Source: Bacteroidales bacterium (GTDB lineage Bacteria; Bacteroidota; Bacteroidia; Bacteroidales; Bacteroidaceae). From it: DNA of 51,522 bases. The notes under the pieces were generated by a model that was not told the origin of the DNA, ran no database searches, and saw only the letters and a program-made list of their open reading frames with translations. A program made the position numbers and the translations under genes. Location of the stretch: the NCBI GenBank assembly GCA_015060885.1, contig SUXO01000013.1, positions 1 to 51,522 on the forward strand. The letters are read 5' to 3'. Below are positions 33,189 to 41,065 of this stretch, in pieces (within the stretch, counting starts at the first letter, position 1; every line of letters starts with the position of its first letter).

Positions 33189-33608
33189 ATGATACCCCGT
33201 TCCGAGTTAAAAAATGAGTTGATGAATGCAGGCATACGCCCATCGGTGCAGCGTCTGGCGATTTACGAATTTGTAAAGAACCACCCTGTTCACCCCACAG
33301 CCGATGTCGTTTACGCTGCGCTCCGCGACGAACTCGGTTCTCTCTCGCTCACAACGGTCTATAACACCTTGAAACTCTTTGTCGATGCAGGGCTTGTGCA
33401 GATGCTTACAATAGACGACACCTTGCGCTGCTTCGACGGTGACACATCCTCGCACGCACATTTCCGTTGCGACAACTGCGGCAAGATAGTGGACCTTAAA
33501 ATAAAGAACGAGTTTCTCACAATGGTCGATGGCCTTGCAGGGTTCGAGGTAAAGGAGGCACAGCTCTATTTGAAAGGTATTTGCCCGCTGTGCAGAAATA
33601 AAAAATGA
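33189..33608 (+). CDS. perR: Fur-family transcriptional regulator, PerR-like
   Basis: A 139-residue metal-dependent repressor. The winged-helix region is GIRPSVQRLAIYEFVKNHPVHPTADVVYAAL, then SLTTVYNTLKLFVDAG (recognition helix). The dimer domain has HAHFRCDNCGKIVDL and the C-terminal CPLCRNKK, forming the structural Cys4 zinc site. DxxSHAHF supplies residues of the sensing metal site. PerR (peroxide sensor) is favoured over Fur because the next gene is a rubrerythrin, a usual PerR target in anaerobes, and because of the short length. The ATG at 33189 is chosen because the promoter overlaps the longer reading. Confidence 0.88.
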   Translation: MIPRSELKNELMNAGIRPSVQRLAIYEFVKNHPVHPTADVVYAALRDELGSLSLTTVYNTLKLFVDAGLVQMLTIDDTLRCFDGDTSSHAHFRCDNCGKIVDLKIKNEFLTMVDGLAGFEVKEAQLYLKGICPLCRNKK

Positions 33609-33651
33609 GAAAAAGATAATTAGGATAATAACAATTTAAAATTTTACGATT

Positions 33652-34200
33652 ATGAAAAAGTACATTTGTTCAGTATGTGGTTATATTCACGAAGGAGAGT
33701 CAGCACCCGAGCGTTGCCCCATGTGTAAAGTTCCTTCGGAGCGTTTCAACGAACTTGTTGAGAATGGCAAGTTGGAGTTTGTTCAGGAGCACGTTATTGG
33801 TGTTGCAAAAGGTTGCGACAGCGAAATGATAAAGGACCTCAACGACCACTTTATGGGTGAGTGCACCGAGGTAGGTATGTACCTTGCAATGAGCCGCCAG
33901 GCCGACCGTGAGGGTTATCCCGAAATTGCCGAGGCTTTCAAGCGTTACGCTTGGGAGGAGGCAGAACACGCTGCAAAGTTCGCCGAGCTTCTTGGTGATG
34001 TCGTTTGGGATACAAAGACAAACCTCGACAAGCGTATGAACGCAGAGTCAGGTGCTTGCGCCGACAAATTCCGCATCGCAAAACGTGCGAAAGAGCTTAA
34101 CCTCGATGCTATCCACGACACAGTTCACGAAATGGCAAAGGATGAGGCTCGCCACGGTAAAGGTTTCGAAGGCCTTTTCCACCGCTACTTCGGCAAGTAA
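33652..34200 (+). CDS. rbr: Rubrerythrin with N-terminal rubredoxin domain (reverse rubrerythrin)
   Basis: This 182-residue protein reduces hydrogen peroxide in the cytoplasm of anaerobes. The rubredoxin domain is at the N-terminus ([20 protein letters not shown], about residues 5-25), the reverse of classical rubrerythrin. The diiron four-helix bundle follows, with ligands in [29 protein letters not shown] and [16 protein letters not shown] clear AAAAAG/AATTTAAAATTT leader without Shine-Dalgarno precedes it. It lies 43 bases after perR and probably is both cotranscribed with and controlled by it. A terminator follows. Confidence 0.95.
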   Translation: MKKYICSVCGYIHEGESAPERCPMCKVPSERFNELVENGKLEFVQEHVIGVAKGCDSEMIKDLNDHFMGECTEVGMYLAMSRQADREGYPEIAEAFKRYAWEEAEHAAKFAELLGDVVWDTKTNLDKRMNAESGACADKFRIAKRAKELNLDAIHDTVHEMAKDEARHGKGFEGLFHRYFGK

Positions 34201-34224
34201 TAGTAATTATTGGAAATAAACAAG

Positions 34225-34258
34225 ACCCGCCGGTTCCAAGCAGAACCGGCGGGTTGCC
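34225..34258. terminator. Bidirectional terminator after rubrerythrin
   Basis: A perfect 12-bp stem (ACCCGCCGGTTC / GAACCGGCGGGT) with a 6-base loop is followed by TGCCTTTT. It separates the rightward rubrerythrin gene from the leftward gene ending at 34273. Confidence 0.85.
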
Positions 34259-34272
34259 TTTTATATGCTTTC

Positions 34273-34584
34273 TCACTCATACGAAACCTCAATTCTCTCG
34301 CTTACGGGGAAATCCTCTTTCCACCCCTCCCACGAGGAGTAAACAATCTCCAACCCCCTGTAATAGGCCGACAAGGTTAAACGCTCGACCTTTTCCCACG
34401 TCGGCTCGCCATACTCGCTCGACGCACCGTTGAGCAAAAGCCTGTGCGACATATAGTCGAGTTCGTAGAACCCGCCACCCAGGCATCTCTCTCCCGGCCG
34501 CAAAAGCTCGCAATGCCTGTTTACGGTGCCCAAGCGCAGCCTTCCTTCGCCTGTTATTATGAATTTCGGTTGTCTGTTGTTCAA
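34273..34584 (-). CDS. Small conserved protein of unknown function downstream of ribH
   Basis: A 103-residue soluble protein, rich in aromatic and charged residues, with no signal peptide or membrane helix. KFIITGEGRLRLGTVNRHCELL, then CLGGGFYELDY and a tryptophan-rich C-terminus (YSSWEGWKEDFPVSERIEVSYE) stand out; I have a memory of similar small Bacteroidales proteins but no function. The apparent start is TTG at 34584, 9 bases after ribH, with ACAGGA just upstream at an unusually short distance. Cotranscription with ribH is likely. A role in flavin metabolism would be a guess from position only. Confidence 0.7.
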   Translation of the reverse strand: MNNRQPKFIITGEGRLRLGTVNRHCELLRPGERCLGGGFYELDYMSHRLLLNGASSEYGEPTWEKVERLTLSAYYRGLEIVYSSWEGWKEDFPVSERIEVSYE

Positions 34585-34593
34585 TCCTGTTGT

Positions 34594-35076
34594 CTATTTG
34601 AATGTTGCCATCATCTGCAATGCTGTCACGGCGCACTCGTCGCCCTTGTTGCCCAGTCGGCCACCGCTGCGCTCCTGTGCCTGCAACAGGTTGTTTGTGG
34701 TGATGAGGCCGAAGATAACGGGAACATCGTACTCCACATTCAGTTTCGAGAGCCCGGCTGTAACCCCCTCGCAAATGTAGTCAAAGTGAGGAGTGTCGCC
34801 TCTTATCACACATCCAATGGCTATAACGCTGTCATACTTGCCGCTTTTTACCATCTGTGCGGCTCCGAATATCAGTTCCCAGCTGCCGGGAACGCTCTTT
34901 ACATCGATATCCTCGCTGTTTACTCCGTTGTCTATAAGTGTCTTTACAGCGCCATCCCTTAAAGCGTATGTTATCTCGCTGTTCCACTCGGCATAAAGTA
35001 TGCCAACTTTTCTTCCTTTACCGTCTGCTACCACGCTCGCATCGTAAGCAGAGAGGTTATGCATTTCTGTTGCCAT
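34594..35076 (-). CDS. ribH: 6,7-dimethyl-8-ribityllumazine synthase
   Basis: RibH condenses the ribityl-diaminouracil with dihydroxybutanone phosphate, the penultimate step of riboflavin synthesis, forming icosahedral or pentameric shells. Motifs in order are GILYAEWNSEIT (substrate N-terminus), SVPGSWELIFGAAQMV, VIAIGCVIRGDTPHFDYIC (with the catalytic His in TPHFDY) and VPVIFGLITTNNLLQAQERSGG. The 160-residue length is typical. There is no recognisable FMN riboswitch in the 290-base upstream gap. That gap instead carries a 17-bp inverted repeat and a direct repeat. Confidence 0.96.
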   Translation of the reverse strand: MATEMHNLSAYDASVVADGKGRKVGILYAEWNSEITYALRDGAVKTLIDNGVNSEDIDVKSVPGSWELIFGAAQMVKSGKYDSVIAIGCVIRGDTPHFDYICEGVTAGLSKLNVEYDVPVIFGLITTNNLLQAQERSGGRLGNKGDECAVTALQMMATFK

Positions 35077-35316
35077 AAAATTGATTAAAAAAGTAATCTA
35101 CTGCGTTGTCGCTTGCTTTCTCGTCGGTCATTTACGTGACAGTAAAATCCCTTCACGGCAGCTTCGCCAGCTTTGTATCTCCTCTTTTTTAATCAATTTT
35201 CAAATATGAGGAGCCGGCTTCTCGCTGCCTTATTGTATTAAAAAAGTAATCTACTGAGTTGTCGCTTGCTTTTTCGCAACTTCGCGGCTTTGTTGATACC
35301 CGCGCTCTATCTACTA
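35077..35316. repeat. Repeat-rich gap upstream of ribH
   Basis: The gap has a perfect 17-bp inverted repeat (35077-35093 AAAATTGATTAAAAAAG with 35184-35200). It also has a 40-base direct repeat with two mismatches (35084-35123 and 35237-35276, starting ATTAAAAAAGTAATCTACTG). Nothing in it codes for protein. On the minus strand it would form the ribH leader. Confidence 0.7.
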
Positions 35317-35347
35317 AAAGAGCAGCCTGCACCGCAGGCTGCTCTTT
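35317..35347 (-). terminator. Terminator of the TPR protein gene
   Basis: A perfect 14-bp stem (AAAGAGCAGCCTGC / GCAGGCTGCTCTTT, loop ACC) lies 20 bases past the TPR gene's stop. Read leftward it ends in TTTTAGTAG. Confidence 0.85.
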
Positions 35348-35367
35348 ATTATTGTTTCCTCCGGTAA

Positions 35368-36036
35368 TTATTTTACACGGTTGATGTATTTGTCAATCTC
35401 CATCGACAGGGGCGAAGCTGCGTACTTGCTCTTAATCTCCTGGTAGAGCTCTGCTGCCTCCTCCTTGTCGCCCTGCAACTCGCACATTATGCCGGCCTGC
35501 AACAGATAGGTGGGGCTGATGGTTGTGTTGTTTGCCATTTTTGCAGCCTTCTTATAGTTGCTTATCGCAGCATCTGCATCACCGGTCTGTGCATAGCAGC
35601 TGCCGAGTGTGCCGTAAACGGCGGGAGCTACCATCTTGTCGTCGCCGTCAAATGCTTTGAGGTAGTCGATAGCCTCCTCGTAGCGTTCGAGCTGTGCGAG
35701 TGCCATGCCTGCATATGCGTTGGCGATGTTGCCGGCTGCTGTGCCGCTGTAATCTTCGGCAATCTGAATGAAACCGAGGTTTACGCCATCACCATTGAGG
35801 GCCTTCTCAAAGTCCTGTGCTGCAAAAAGGTTCTCCGCGGTGAAGATAGCCTCTGCTGCCTCTTGCTCTTTGGGTTCTGCAACGTATGTGTTGTAGCAGG
35901 TGTAGCCCAGAATTATTATTACAATTGCTGCAATGATTGCCACAATGGGCTTTTTGTATTGGATAATCAGTGCTTCTGATTTTGAAAGAACCTCATCGGC
36001 TGCGATGGGTGCTTCGTTTGTGTTTTTGTTACTCAT
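35368..36036 (-). CDS. Tetratricopeptide-repeat membrane protein (YfgM-like)
   Basis: A 222-residue protein with a short cytoplasmic N-terminus, one membrane helix (KPIVAIIAAIVIIILGYTCYN, about residues 30-49) and a TPR-rich extracytoplasmic part. Repeats are visible as NIANAYAGMALAQLERYEEAIDYL, APAVYGTLGSCYAQTGDADAAISNYKKAAK and PTYLLQAGIMCELQGDKEEAAELYQEI. The layout resembles YfgM/BamD-like TPR scaffolds; the exact partner is unknown. The start at 36036 is chosen over the longer frame to 36303 because a TACTTTTG box lies at 36075-36082 and the extra sequence lacks family character. Confidence 0.82.
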   Translation of the reverse strand: MSNKNTNEAPIAADEVLSKSEALIIQYKKPIVAIIAAIVIIILGYTCYNTYVAEPKEQEAAEAIFTAENLFAAQDFEKALNGDGVNLGFIQIAEDYSGTAAGNIANAYAGMALAQLERYEEAIDYLKAFDGDDKMVAPAVYGTLGSCYAQTGDADAAISNYKKAAKMANNTTISPTYLLQAGIMCELQGDKEEAAELYQEIKSKYAASPLSMEIDKYINRVK

Positions 36037-36074
36037 AATTATATATTTTTTGCTATTTTCCCAATTTTCAACCG

Positions 36075-36082
36075 CAAAAGTA
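36075..36082 (-). promoter_or_regulatory. Possible -7 box for the TPR gene
   Basis: Minus strand TACTTTTG, exact match to TAnnTTTG, 39 bases before the ATG. The -33 element is not clear. Confidence 0.5.
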
Positions 36083-36157
36083 ATCAATTTATGTTTAGCA
36101 TAAAAATTATAGCACTTTTTTTTGCTTTTTAATGGATTATTCTTCCATTTAATTAGG

Positions 36158-36165
36158 TATCTTTG
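36158..36165 (+). promoter_or_regulatory. Possible -7 box for recF
   Basis: TATCTTTG matches the Bacteroidetes -7 consensus about 110 bases before recF; no clear TTTG is found at -33 spacing. Confidence 0.45.
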
Positions 36166-36274
36166 CGATAGTAAACCACTGCTGTGGCCATAGATGGCCT
36201 GCGCTTGCCAAACAGGTATTGCTGCAATAGAGCGTGTACAACCGTCACAGCGTGTGTGAATGAAACTTAAATAT

Positions 36275-37381
36275 ATGAGAATAAACAATATATCGATACT
36301 CAATTACAGGAACCTGGCCGATGTGGATGTTGCTCTTTCTCCCAAAATCAACTGCTTTATAGGCAGCAACGGAATGGGAAAGACCAATCTGCTCGATGCC
36401 GTTTACTATCTCTCCTTCTGCAAGAGCGCGGTAACGGTGTCCGATAACCAGAACATTATGCACGATGCTCCTTTTTTTATGTTGCAGGGTGCATATTGCA
36501 GCGACAGCGGCATAGACGAAGAGGTCTCCTGTGGTTTCAAGCGTGGCGACAAAAAGCAGTTCAAACGCAACAAAAAGAGTTATGAACGCCTCTCCGACCA
36601 CATTGGCACCGTGCCTCTTGTTATGATTTCCCCTGCCGACAACGAACTCATTGCCGGCGGCAGCGAGGAGCGTCGCCGTTTTATGGATGTGGTAATATCG
36701 CAGTACGACAAGGAGTACCTGAATGCGCTCATACGTTACAACCGTGCATTACAGCAGCGTAATGTGCTGTTGCGTGGCGAGCGTGAGCCCGACTCCGAAA
36801 TGCTCTCGCTCATAGAGGATATGATGGTGGTCGAGGCCTTGCGCATAAATGCCGGCCGCAAGCAGTTCATTGAAGAACTTGTGCCGGTCTTTGCCGATTT
36901 CCATACTGCCATAACAGGTGGCGGCGAGAGCGTGAGCCTGCGTTACCGCAGCGACCTTAACGAGGGTGACCTGTCGGCTCTGTTGCGCGATTCCCGTGCC
37001 GATGACCGCCGCTTGGGGCACACAACAAGGGGCTGCCACCGCGACGACCTTGTTATGCAACTCAACGGTTACGCCATAAAGAAGGAGGGCTCGCAGGGGC
37101 AGAACAAGAGTTATCTTGTCGCGCTTAAACTTGCACAGTTCCACTTCCTGCGTTGCAAGGGCGGGGAGACACCCCTGTTGCTTCTCGATGATATTTTCGA
37201 CAAGCTCGACTCCTCGCGCGTGGAACAGATTGTAAACCTTGTGTCGGGCGAGCGTTTCGGGCAGATATTCATAACCGATGTGAACCGTGAACACATCGAC
37301 AGCATCCTGGAATGTATCAACGGGGAGTATAAGCTCTTCGAGGTAGTTACGGGTGGTGTGGAACTTATAAAAGAGCGATGA
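36275..37381 (+). CDS. recF: DNA replication and repair protein RecF
   Basis: RecF binds DNA gaps and helps load RecA. The 368-residue SMC-like ATPase has Walker A FIGSNGMGKTNLLDAVYYLS (about residues 29-48), followed by FCKSA, the signature region SQGQNKSYLVALKLAQF and Walker B TPLLLLDDIFDKLDSSR. The start at 36275 (MRINNISILNYRNL) is the standard RecF opening; ATG at 36260 would add five residues. The stop overlaps the start of the DUF721 gene (ATGA). dnaA and dnaN are not neighbours here. Confidence 0.95.
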   Translation: MRINNISILNYRNLADVDVALSPKINCFIGSNGMGKTNLLDAVYYLSFCKSAVTVSDNQNIMHDAPFFMLQGAYCSDSGIDEEVSCGFKRGDKKQFKRNKKSYERLSDHIGTVPLVMISPADNELIAGGSEERRRFMDVVISQYDKEYLNALIRYNRALQQRNVLLRGEREPDSEMLSLIEDMMVVEALRINAGRKQFIEELVPVFADFHTAITGGGESVSLRYRSDLNEGDLSALLRDSRADDRRLGHTTRGCHRDDLVMQLNGYAIKKEGSQGQNKSYLVALKLAQFHFLRCKGGETPLLLLDDIFDKLDSSRVEQIVNLVSGERFGQIFITDVNREHIDSILECINGEYKLFEVVTGGVELIKER

Positions 37382-37668
37382 AAAGGGGAGAAACCAAATC
37401 GATAGCCGAGCTTGTGAGGGCTATGTGCCGTGAAGAGGGGCTCGAAACCCCGCTCAACGAATACCGCATTATGAACGCGTGGGGCGAAGTGCTTGGAGCC
37501 GCTGTACAGTCCTACACAAAGGAGCTGCGCATATATAACCAGGTGCTTTATGTGACGCTCACCTCGTCGGTGTTGCGTCACGAACTGTTTATGAACCGCA
37601 AGTCGATAGTGCGCAGGCTCAACGATTATGTGAAGGCACAGGTGATAACCGACATCATACTGCGATGA
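37378..37668 (+). CDS. DUF721 / DciA-like protein
   Basis: A 96-residue protein with the DUF721 signature: SIAELVRAMCREEGLETPLNEYRIMNAW at the start, GAAVQSYTKELRIYNQVLYVTLTSSVLRHELFMNRKSIVRRLN in the middle. DciA proteins of this family act as replicative-helicase operators in many bacteria without DnaC. Adjacency to recF is common for the family and supports a role in replication. Whether this short form loads helicase is untested. Confidence 0.88.
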   Translation: MKRGETKSIAELVRAMCREEGLETPLNEYRIMNAWGEVLGAAVQSYTKELRIYNQVLYVTLTSSVLRHELFMNRKSIVRRLNDYVKAQVITDIILR

Positions 37669-37727
37669 TTTTTTTGGTGCGAGTGAACTTATCTCCTCTC
37701 CTGTGGTTACCTTTTTAAGAAAAAGAG

Positions 37728-37735
37728 TATTTTTG
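37728..37735 (+). promoter_or_regulatory. Possible -7 box for the nucleoside transporter operon
   Basis: TATTTTTG matches TAnnTTTG, 48 bases before the ATG at 37783. The -33 element is unclear. Confidence 0.45.
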
Positions 37736-37782
37736 CAAGTAATAATTGTAACTGAATATCAAAAAATAAAAATTATAAGATT

Positions 37783-39039
37783 ATGCAAGGATTTGGAACA
37801 AAGGCGAGGCTCGTGGTTTTGAGCTTCTTGCAATTCGCAGTCTGGGGTGCTTATCTCACCTCTATGGGACGTTATTTGGGAAGTGTAGGTCTTGGTGAGT
37901 ACATCGGTTGGTTCTATGCTGTCCAGGGTATCGTATCTATTTTTATGCCGGCCATCATCGGCATTATCGCCGACCGCTGGGTGCCTGCACAACGTATGCT
38001 TGCCATCTGTCACGCCCTCTCGGCCCTCTTTATGATACTTACAGGTTATATGGGCCTCACAAAGGGCGATGCTGTTTCGTTCAACGACCTCTTTTGGCTC
38101 TACACGGCGGGTGTTGCCTTCTATATGCCCACACTCGCTCTTTCGAACTCGGTATCCTATACCGTGCTCGATATGGCAAAACTCGACACCGTGAAGGCTT
38201 TCCCGCCTATCCGTGTGTTCGGTACCGTAGGTTTCATTATTTCAATGTGGATAGTTGACTACACGGGCTTCCAGGGCGACTTTAACCAGTACTTCATATC
38301 GGCAGCGTGGGGCCTTTTGCTTGCTGTCTACTGTTTTACACTGCCTAACTGTCCTGTTGGCAAGGGTGGCGAGAACAAGTCGATAGCCGAGGCATTGGGG
38401 CTTGATGCTTTCAAACTCTTCGGCCGCAAACGTATGGCAATATTCTTCATCTTCTCGATGCTGCTTGGCGGTGCATTGCAGATATCAAACGGTTATGCCA
38501 ACGGCTTTATTGCCGGTTTCGGTGCCCTGCCGCAGTATGCCGACACGTTTGCCGTGCAGCACACCAATATGCTCATATCCCTGTCGCAGATTTCCGAAAC
38601 CCTCTGCATTCTGCTCATTCCCTTCTTTTTGAGCAAGTTCGGCATTAAGCGCGTTATGCTTATGGCTATGCTTGCCTGGGTGTTGCGTTTCGGTTTCTTT
38701 GCGATAGGCGACCCCGGAATGCCCGGCGTTCTCTTCTTCGTAGCATCTATGATTGTGTATGGTGCAGCATTCGACTTCTTCAATATCTCCGGTTCGCTGT
38801 TTGTCGACAAGGAGGTTCCCGAAAACCAACGTTCGAGCGCACAGGGCCTTTTTATGCTAATGACCAACGGCCTCGGAGCCTCTATGGGTGTCATTGCGGC
38901 CCAGGAGGTAGTGAACCACTTCACACAGAACGGTGCCAACTTTGCCGGCTGGCCCACTGCCTGGTACATATTTGCTGCCTATGCTCTCATTGTGGCAATA
39001 ATCTTTGCCGTGGTATTTAAAGAACGCAAAGAGGCATGA
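37783..39039 (+). CDS. nupG: Nucleoside permease of the MFS superfamily (NupG/nucleoside:H+ symporter type)
   Basis: A 418-residue transporter with about 12 membrane helices. The N-terminal LVVLSFLQFAVWGAYLTSMGRYL and the loop IIGIIADRWVPAQRMLAICH (MFS motif A-like, with DRW) match the nucleoside:H+ symporter family. QTLCILLIPFFLSKFGIKRVM-type second motif A is present in the C-terminal half (ISETLCILLIPFFLSKFGIK). DFFNISGSLFVDKEVPENQRSSAQGLF is a family-specific block. It probably imports purine or pyrimidine nucleosides for salvage by PunA and Hpt. The stop overlaps the next start. Confidence 0.88.
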   Translation: MQGFGTKARLVVLSFLQFAVWGAYLTSMGRYLGSVGLGEYIGWFYAVQGIVSIFMPAIIGIIADRWVPAQRMLAICHALSALFMILTGYMGLTKGDAVSFNDLFWLYTAGVAFYMPTLALSNSVSYTVLDMAKLDTVKAFPPIRVFGTVGFIISMWIVDYTGFQGDFNQYFISAAWGLLLAVYCFTLPNCPVGKGGENKSIAEALGLDAFKLFGRKRMAIFFIFSMLLGGALQISNGYANGFIAGFGALPQYADTFAVQHTNMLISLSQISETLCILLIPFFLSKFGIKRVMLMAMLAWVLRFGFFAIGDPGMPGVLFFVASMIVYGAAFDFFNISGSLFVDKEVPENQRSSAQGLFMLMTNGLGASMGVIAAQEVVNHFTQNGANFAGWPTAWYIFAAYALIVAIIFAVVFKERKEA

Positions 39040-39593
39040 TTATGATAGAGTTGGTTGTTACCGACATATTGACAAGAAGCAACGACCATCGCGCCCATAT
39101 GCTTATGCTGCGTGAGCGCGATGGCCTGCGCAGGATAGTGCTTGCTATGGGCTTGTACGAAGCACAGGCGATAGCCGCAGTCATTCGCCCCACGCCCCAT
39201 CCGCGTCCTATGCCTCACGACCTGCTCACATCGTTCGCATCCGTTTTCGGTATCAAGATGCTCTATTCACTCATAAGCAATATTTCCAACGGGGTTTATT
39301 GCTCACAGATATTCTTTGAGCAGAACGGCTCGGTAAAGGCTCTCGATGCCCGCACCACCGATGCAATAGCATTGGCTCTGCGCACAGGAGCACCTATATA
39401 CATAACCGATGACCTGCTCGACAGAATGTGCATAACCGACCAGAAAAACGGGGCAATATCCATCCCCATAACAGCTGTCGACGACAAGACATTGCAGATG
39501 GCATTGGATGCAGCCGTAAAAGAGGAGAATTACGAACTTGCTATAAAGCTGAAAGAGGAGATGGACTCCCGTCAGAAACACGATAAACAATAG
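39036..39593 (+). CDS. Bifunctional nuclease family protein (DUF151 plus UVR motif)
   Basis: A 185-residue protein with an N-terminal DUF151/BFN domain (GLRRIVLAMGLYEAQAIAAVI, HDLLTSFASVFG, LDARTTDAIALALRTGAPIYI). It also has a C-terminal UvrB/UvrC helical motif (LDAAVKEENYELAIKLKEEM). DUF151 proteins have been reported as DNase/RNase enzymes in plants and thermophiles; the bacterial role is unsettled. The ATG overlaps the transporter stop and the stop is 4 bases before rsmE. Confidence 0.88.
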   Translation: MIMIELVVTDILTRSNDHRAHMLMLRERDGLRRIVLAMGLYEAQAIAAVIRPTPHPRPMPHDLLTSFASVFGIKMLYSLISNISNGVYCSQIFFEQNGSVKALDARTTDAIALALRTGAPIYITDDLLDRMCITDQKNGAISIPITAVDDKTLQMALDAAVKEENYELAIKLKEEMDSRQKHDKQ

Positions 39594-39597
39594 AACT

Positions 39598-40302
39598 ATG
39601 GCACTGTTTTATGTACCCGACATAGCCGAAGGGTGGGAGCTCCCCGAAGAGGAGGCCGCACATTGCTTGCGGGTTTTGCGCCTTTCGGCAGGCGACGAGT
39701 TGGAGATAACCGACGGCAAAGGAAACCTTTACAAGGCCGAAATTGCATCGATACAAGGCAAGCACTGTTATGTGCAGGCACGCGAGGTGTTGTCAGTGCC
39801 CAAGAGTTGGCGCGGGAACATACATATAGCCATTGCCCCCACCAAGAACATCGACCGCATAGAGTGGCTTGCCGAAAAGGCCACGGAGATAGGGCTCGAC
39901 GCACTTACTTTCCTCAACTGCCGTTTTTCGGAGCGCAAGGTTGTGAAGACCGACCGCATAGAACGCATCGTGGTGTCGGCGATGAAGCAGTCGCTTAAAT
40001 ATACAAAGCCTGTTGTGGGTGCGATGGTCGACTTCAAACAGTTCGTTGCCGAACCCCGCGAAGGAGCGAAGTACATAGCCCATTGTTACGACGACAGCGA
40101 GCGTGTCCTGCTCAAAGATGTGTTGCGCGAGGGCGAGGATGCCACCGTACTCATTGGGCCGGAGGGCGATTTCAGCCCCCAGGAGGTGGAGCTCGCTGTA
40201 AAAGCGGGGTACATACCTGTGAGTCTGGGGAGTTCACGTTTGAGAACCGAAACCGCCGGCCTTGCCGCCTGTCACACATTCATACTGAAAAACGAAATTT
40301 AA
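39598..40302 (+). CDS. rsmE: 16S rRNA (uracil-1498-N3) methyltransferase
   Basis: This 234-residue SPOUT-fold enzyme methylates U1498 in the decoding region. The N-terminal PUA-like domain starts MALFYVPDIAEGWELPEEEAAHCLRVLRL. APTKNIDRIEWLAEKATEIGLD is the start of the catalytic domain. The C-terminal knot has VLIGPEGDFSPQEV (GPEGGxS variant), VSLGSSRLRTETAGLAA, the SAM-binding signature. Length is normal. It is 4 bases after the DUF151 gene and 13 before truA. Confidence 0.95.
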   Translation: MALFYVPDIAEGWELPEEEAAHCLRVLRLSAGDELEITDGKGNLYKAEIASIQGKHCYVQAREVLSVPKSWRGNIHIAIAPTKNIDRIEWLAEKATEIGLDALTFLNCRFSERKVVKTDRIERIVVSAMKQSLKYTKPVVGAMVDFKQFVAEPREGAKYIAHCYDDSERVLLKDVLREGEDATVLIGPEGDFSPQEVELAVKAGYIPVSLGSSRLRTETAGLAACHTFILKNEI

Positions 40303-40315
40303 GCAGCTTTCCGAA

Positions 40316-41065
40316 ATGCCACGCTACTTCATCTATCTCTCATACGACGGAGCATCGTACCACGGTTGGCAGGTGCAGCCCAACGCTGTAACCGTGCAAC
40401 AGAAAATGGAGGAGGCTCTCTCTACACTTATGCGCACGCCTATGCAGGTTGTGGGCGCAGGCCGTACCGATGCCGGTGTGAATGCTGCGCTTATGGTGGC
40501 ACACGCCGACTTTCCCTCCGAGATAGATGTCCCTCACCTTGTATATAAACTGAACCGTCTGCTGCCGCCCGATATTGCTGTAAGTACCTTGCGCCGTGTA
40601 AAGGACGACGCACACGCCCGTTTCGATGCGTTGTCGCGCACCTATTACTACCGCGTGGTTACCGGTAAGTCGCCTTTCTTGCGCCGTTACGCCTGTCGCG
40701 TGCAGCCCGGCATTGATTTTGAGCTTATGAACCGTGCCGCGGAATTGCTTTATGAGTATACCGACTTCACAAGTTTCAGCAAGCTGCACACCGATGTCAA
40801 GACAAACAACTGCAAGGTCACACGTGCCGTGTGGCTCGACAAGGGCGACGGCGAGTGGTGTTTTGAAATAAAGGCCGACCGCTTTCTCCGCAATATGGTG
40901 CGTGCAATCGTGGGTACGCTCTTGCAGGTGGGGCGCGGGCGTATGTCGCTCGACGGTTTCCGTGCTGTAATAGAGAACAAGGCGCGCAGCGAGGCCGGTG
41001 ACTCTGCAATGGGCGAGGCTCTCTTCCTTGTCGGTGTCGAATACCCTTCCGATATATTCCTATGA
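40316..41065 (+). CDS. truA: tRNA pseudouridine(38-40) synthase
   Basis: TruA isomerises uridines 38-40 in the anticodon arm of many tRNAs. The 249-residue protein has IYLSYDGASYHGWQVQPNAVTVQ, the catalytic Asp in VVGAGRTDAGVNAALMVAH (GRTDAGVHA in most relatives; Asn here replaces His after the catalytic loop), YYRVVTGKSPF, and FLRNMVRAIVGTLLQVG near the end. The His-to-Asn change is next to, not at, the catalytic Asp. Its stop overlaps the start of the EamA transporter. Confidence 0.95.
   Translation: MPRYFIYLSYDGASYHGWQVQPNAVTVQQKMEEALSTLMRTPMQVVGAGRTDAGVNAALMVAHADFPSEIDVPHLVYKLNRLLPPDIAVSTLRRVKDDAHARFDALSRTYYYRVVTGKSPFLRRYACRVQPGIDFELMNRAAELLYEYTDFTSFSKLHTDVKTNNCKVTRAVWLDKGDGEWCFEIKADRFLRNMVRAIVGTLLQVGRGRMSLDGFRAVIENKARSEAGDSAMGEALFLVGVEYPSDIFL

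Noticed and set aside
35077-35367. FMN riboswitch upstream of ribH
   Set aside because: None of the conserved RFN blocks is present; the structure here is a simple inverted repeat.
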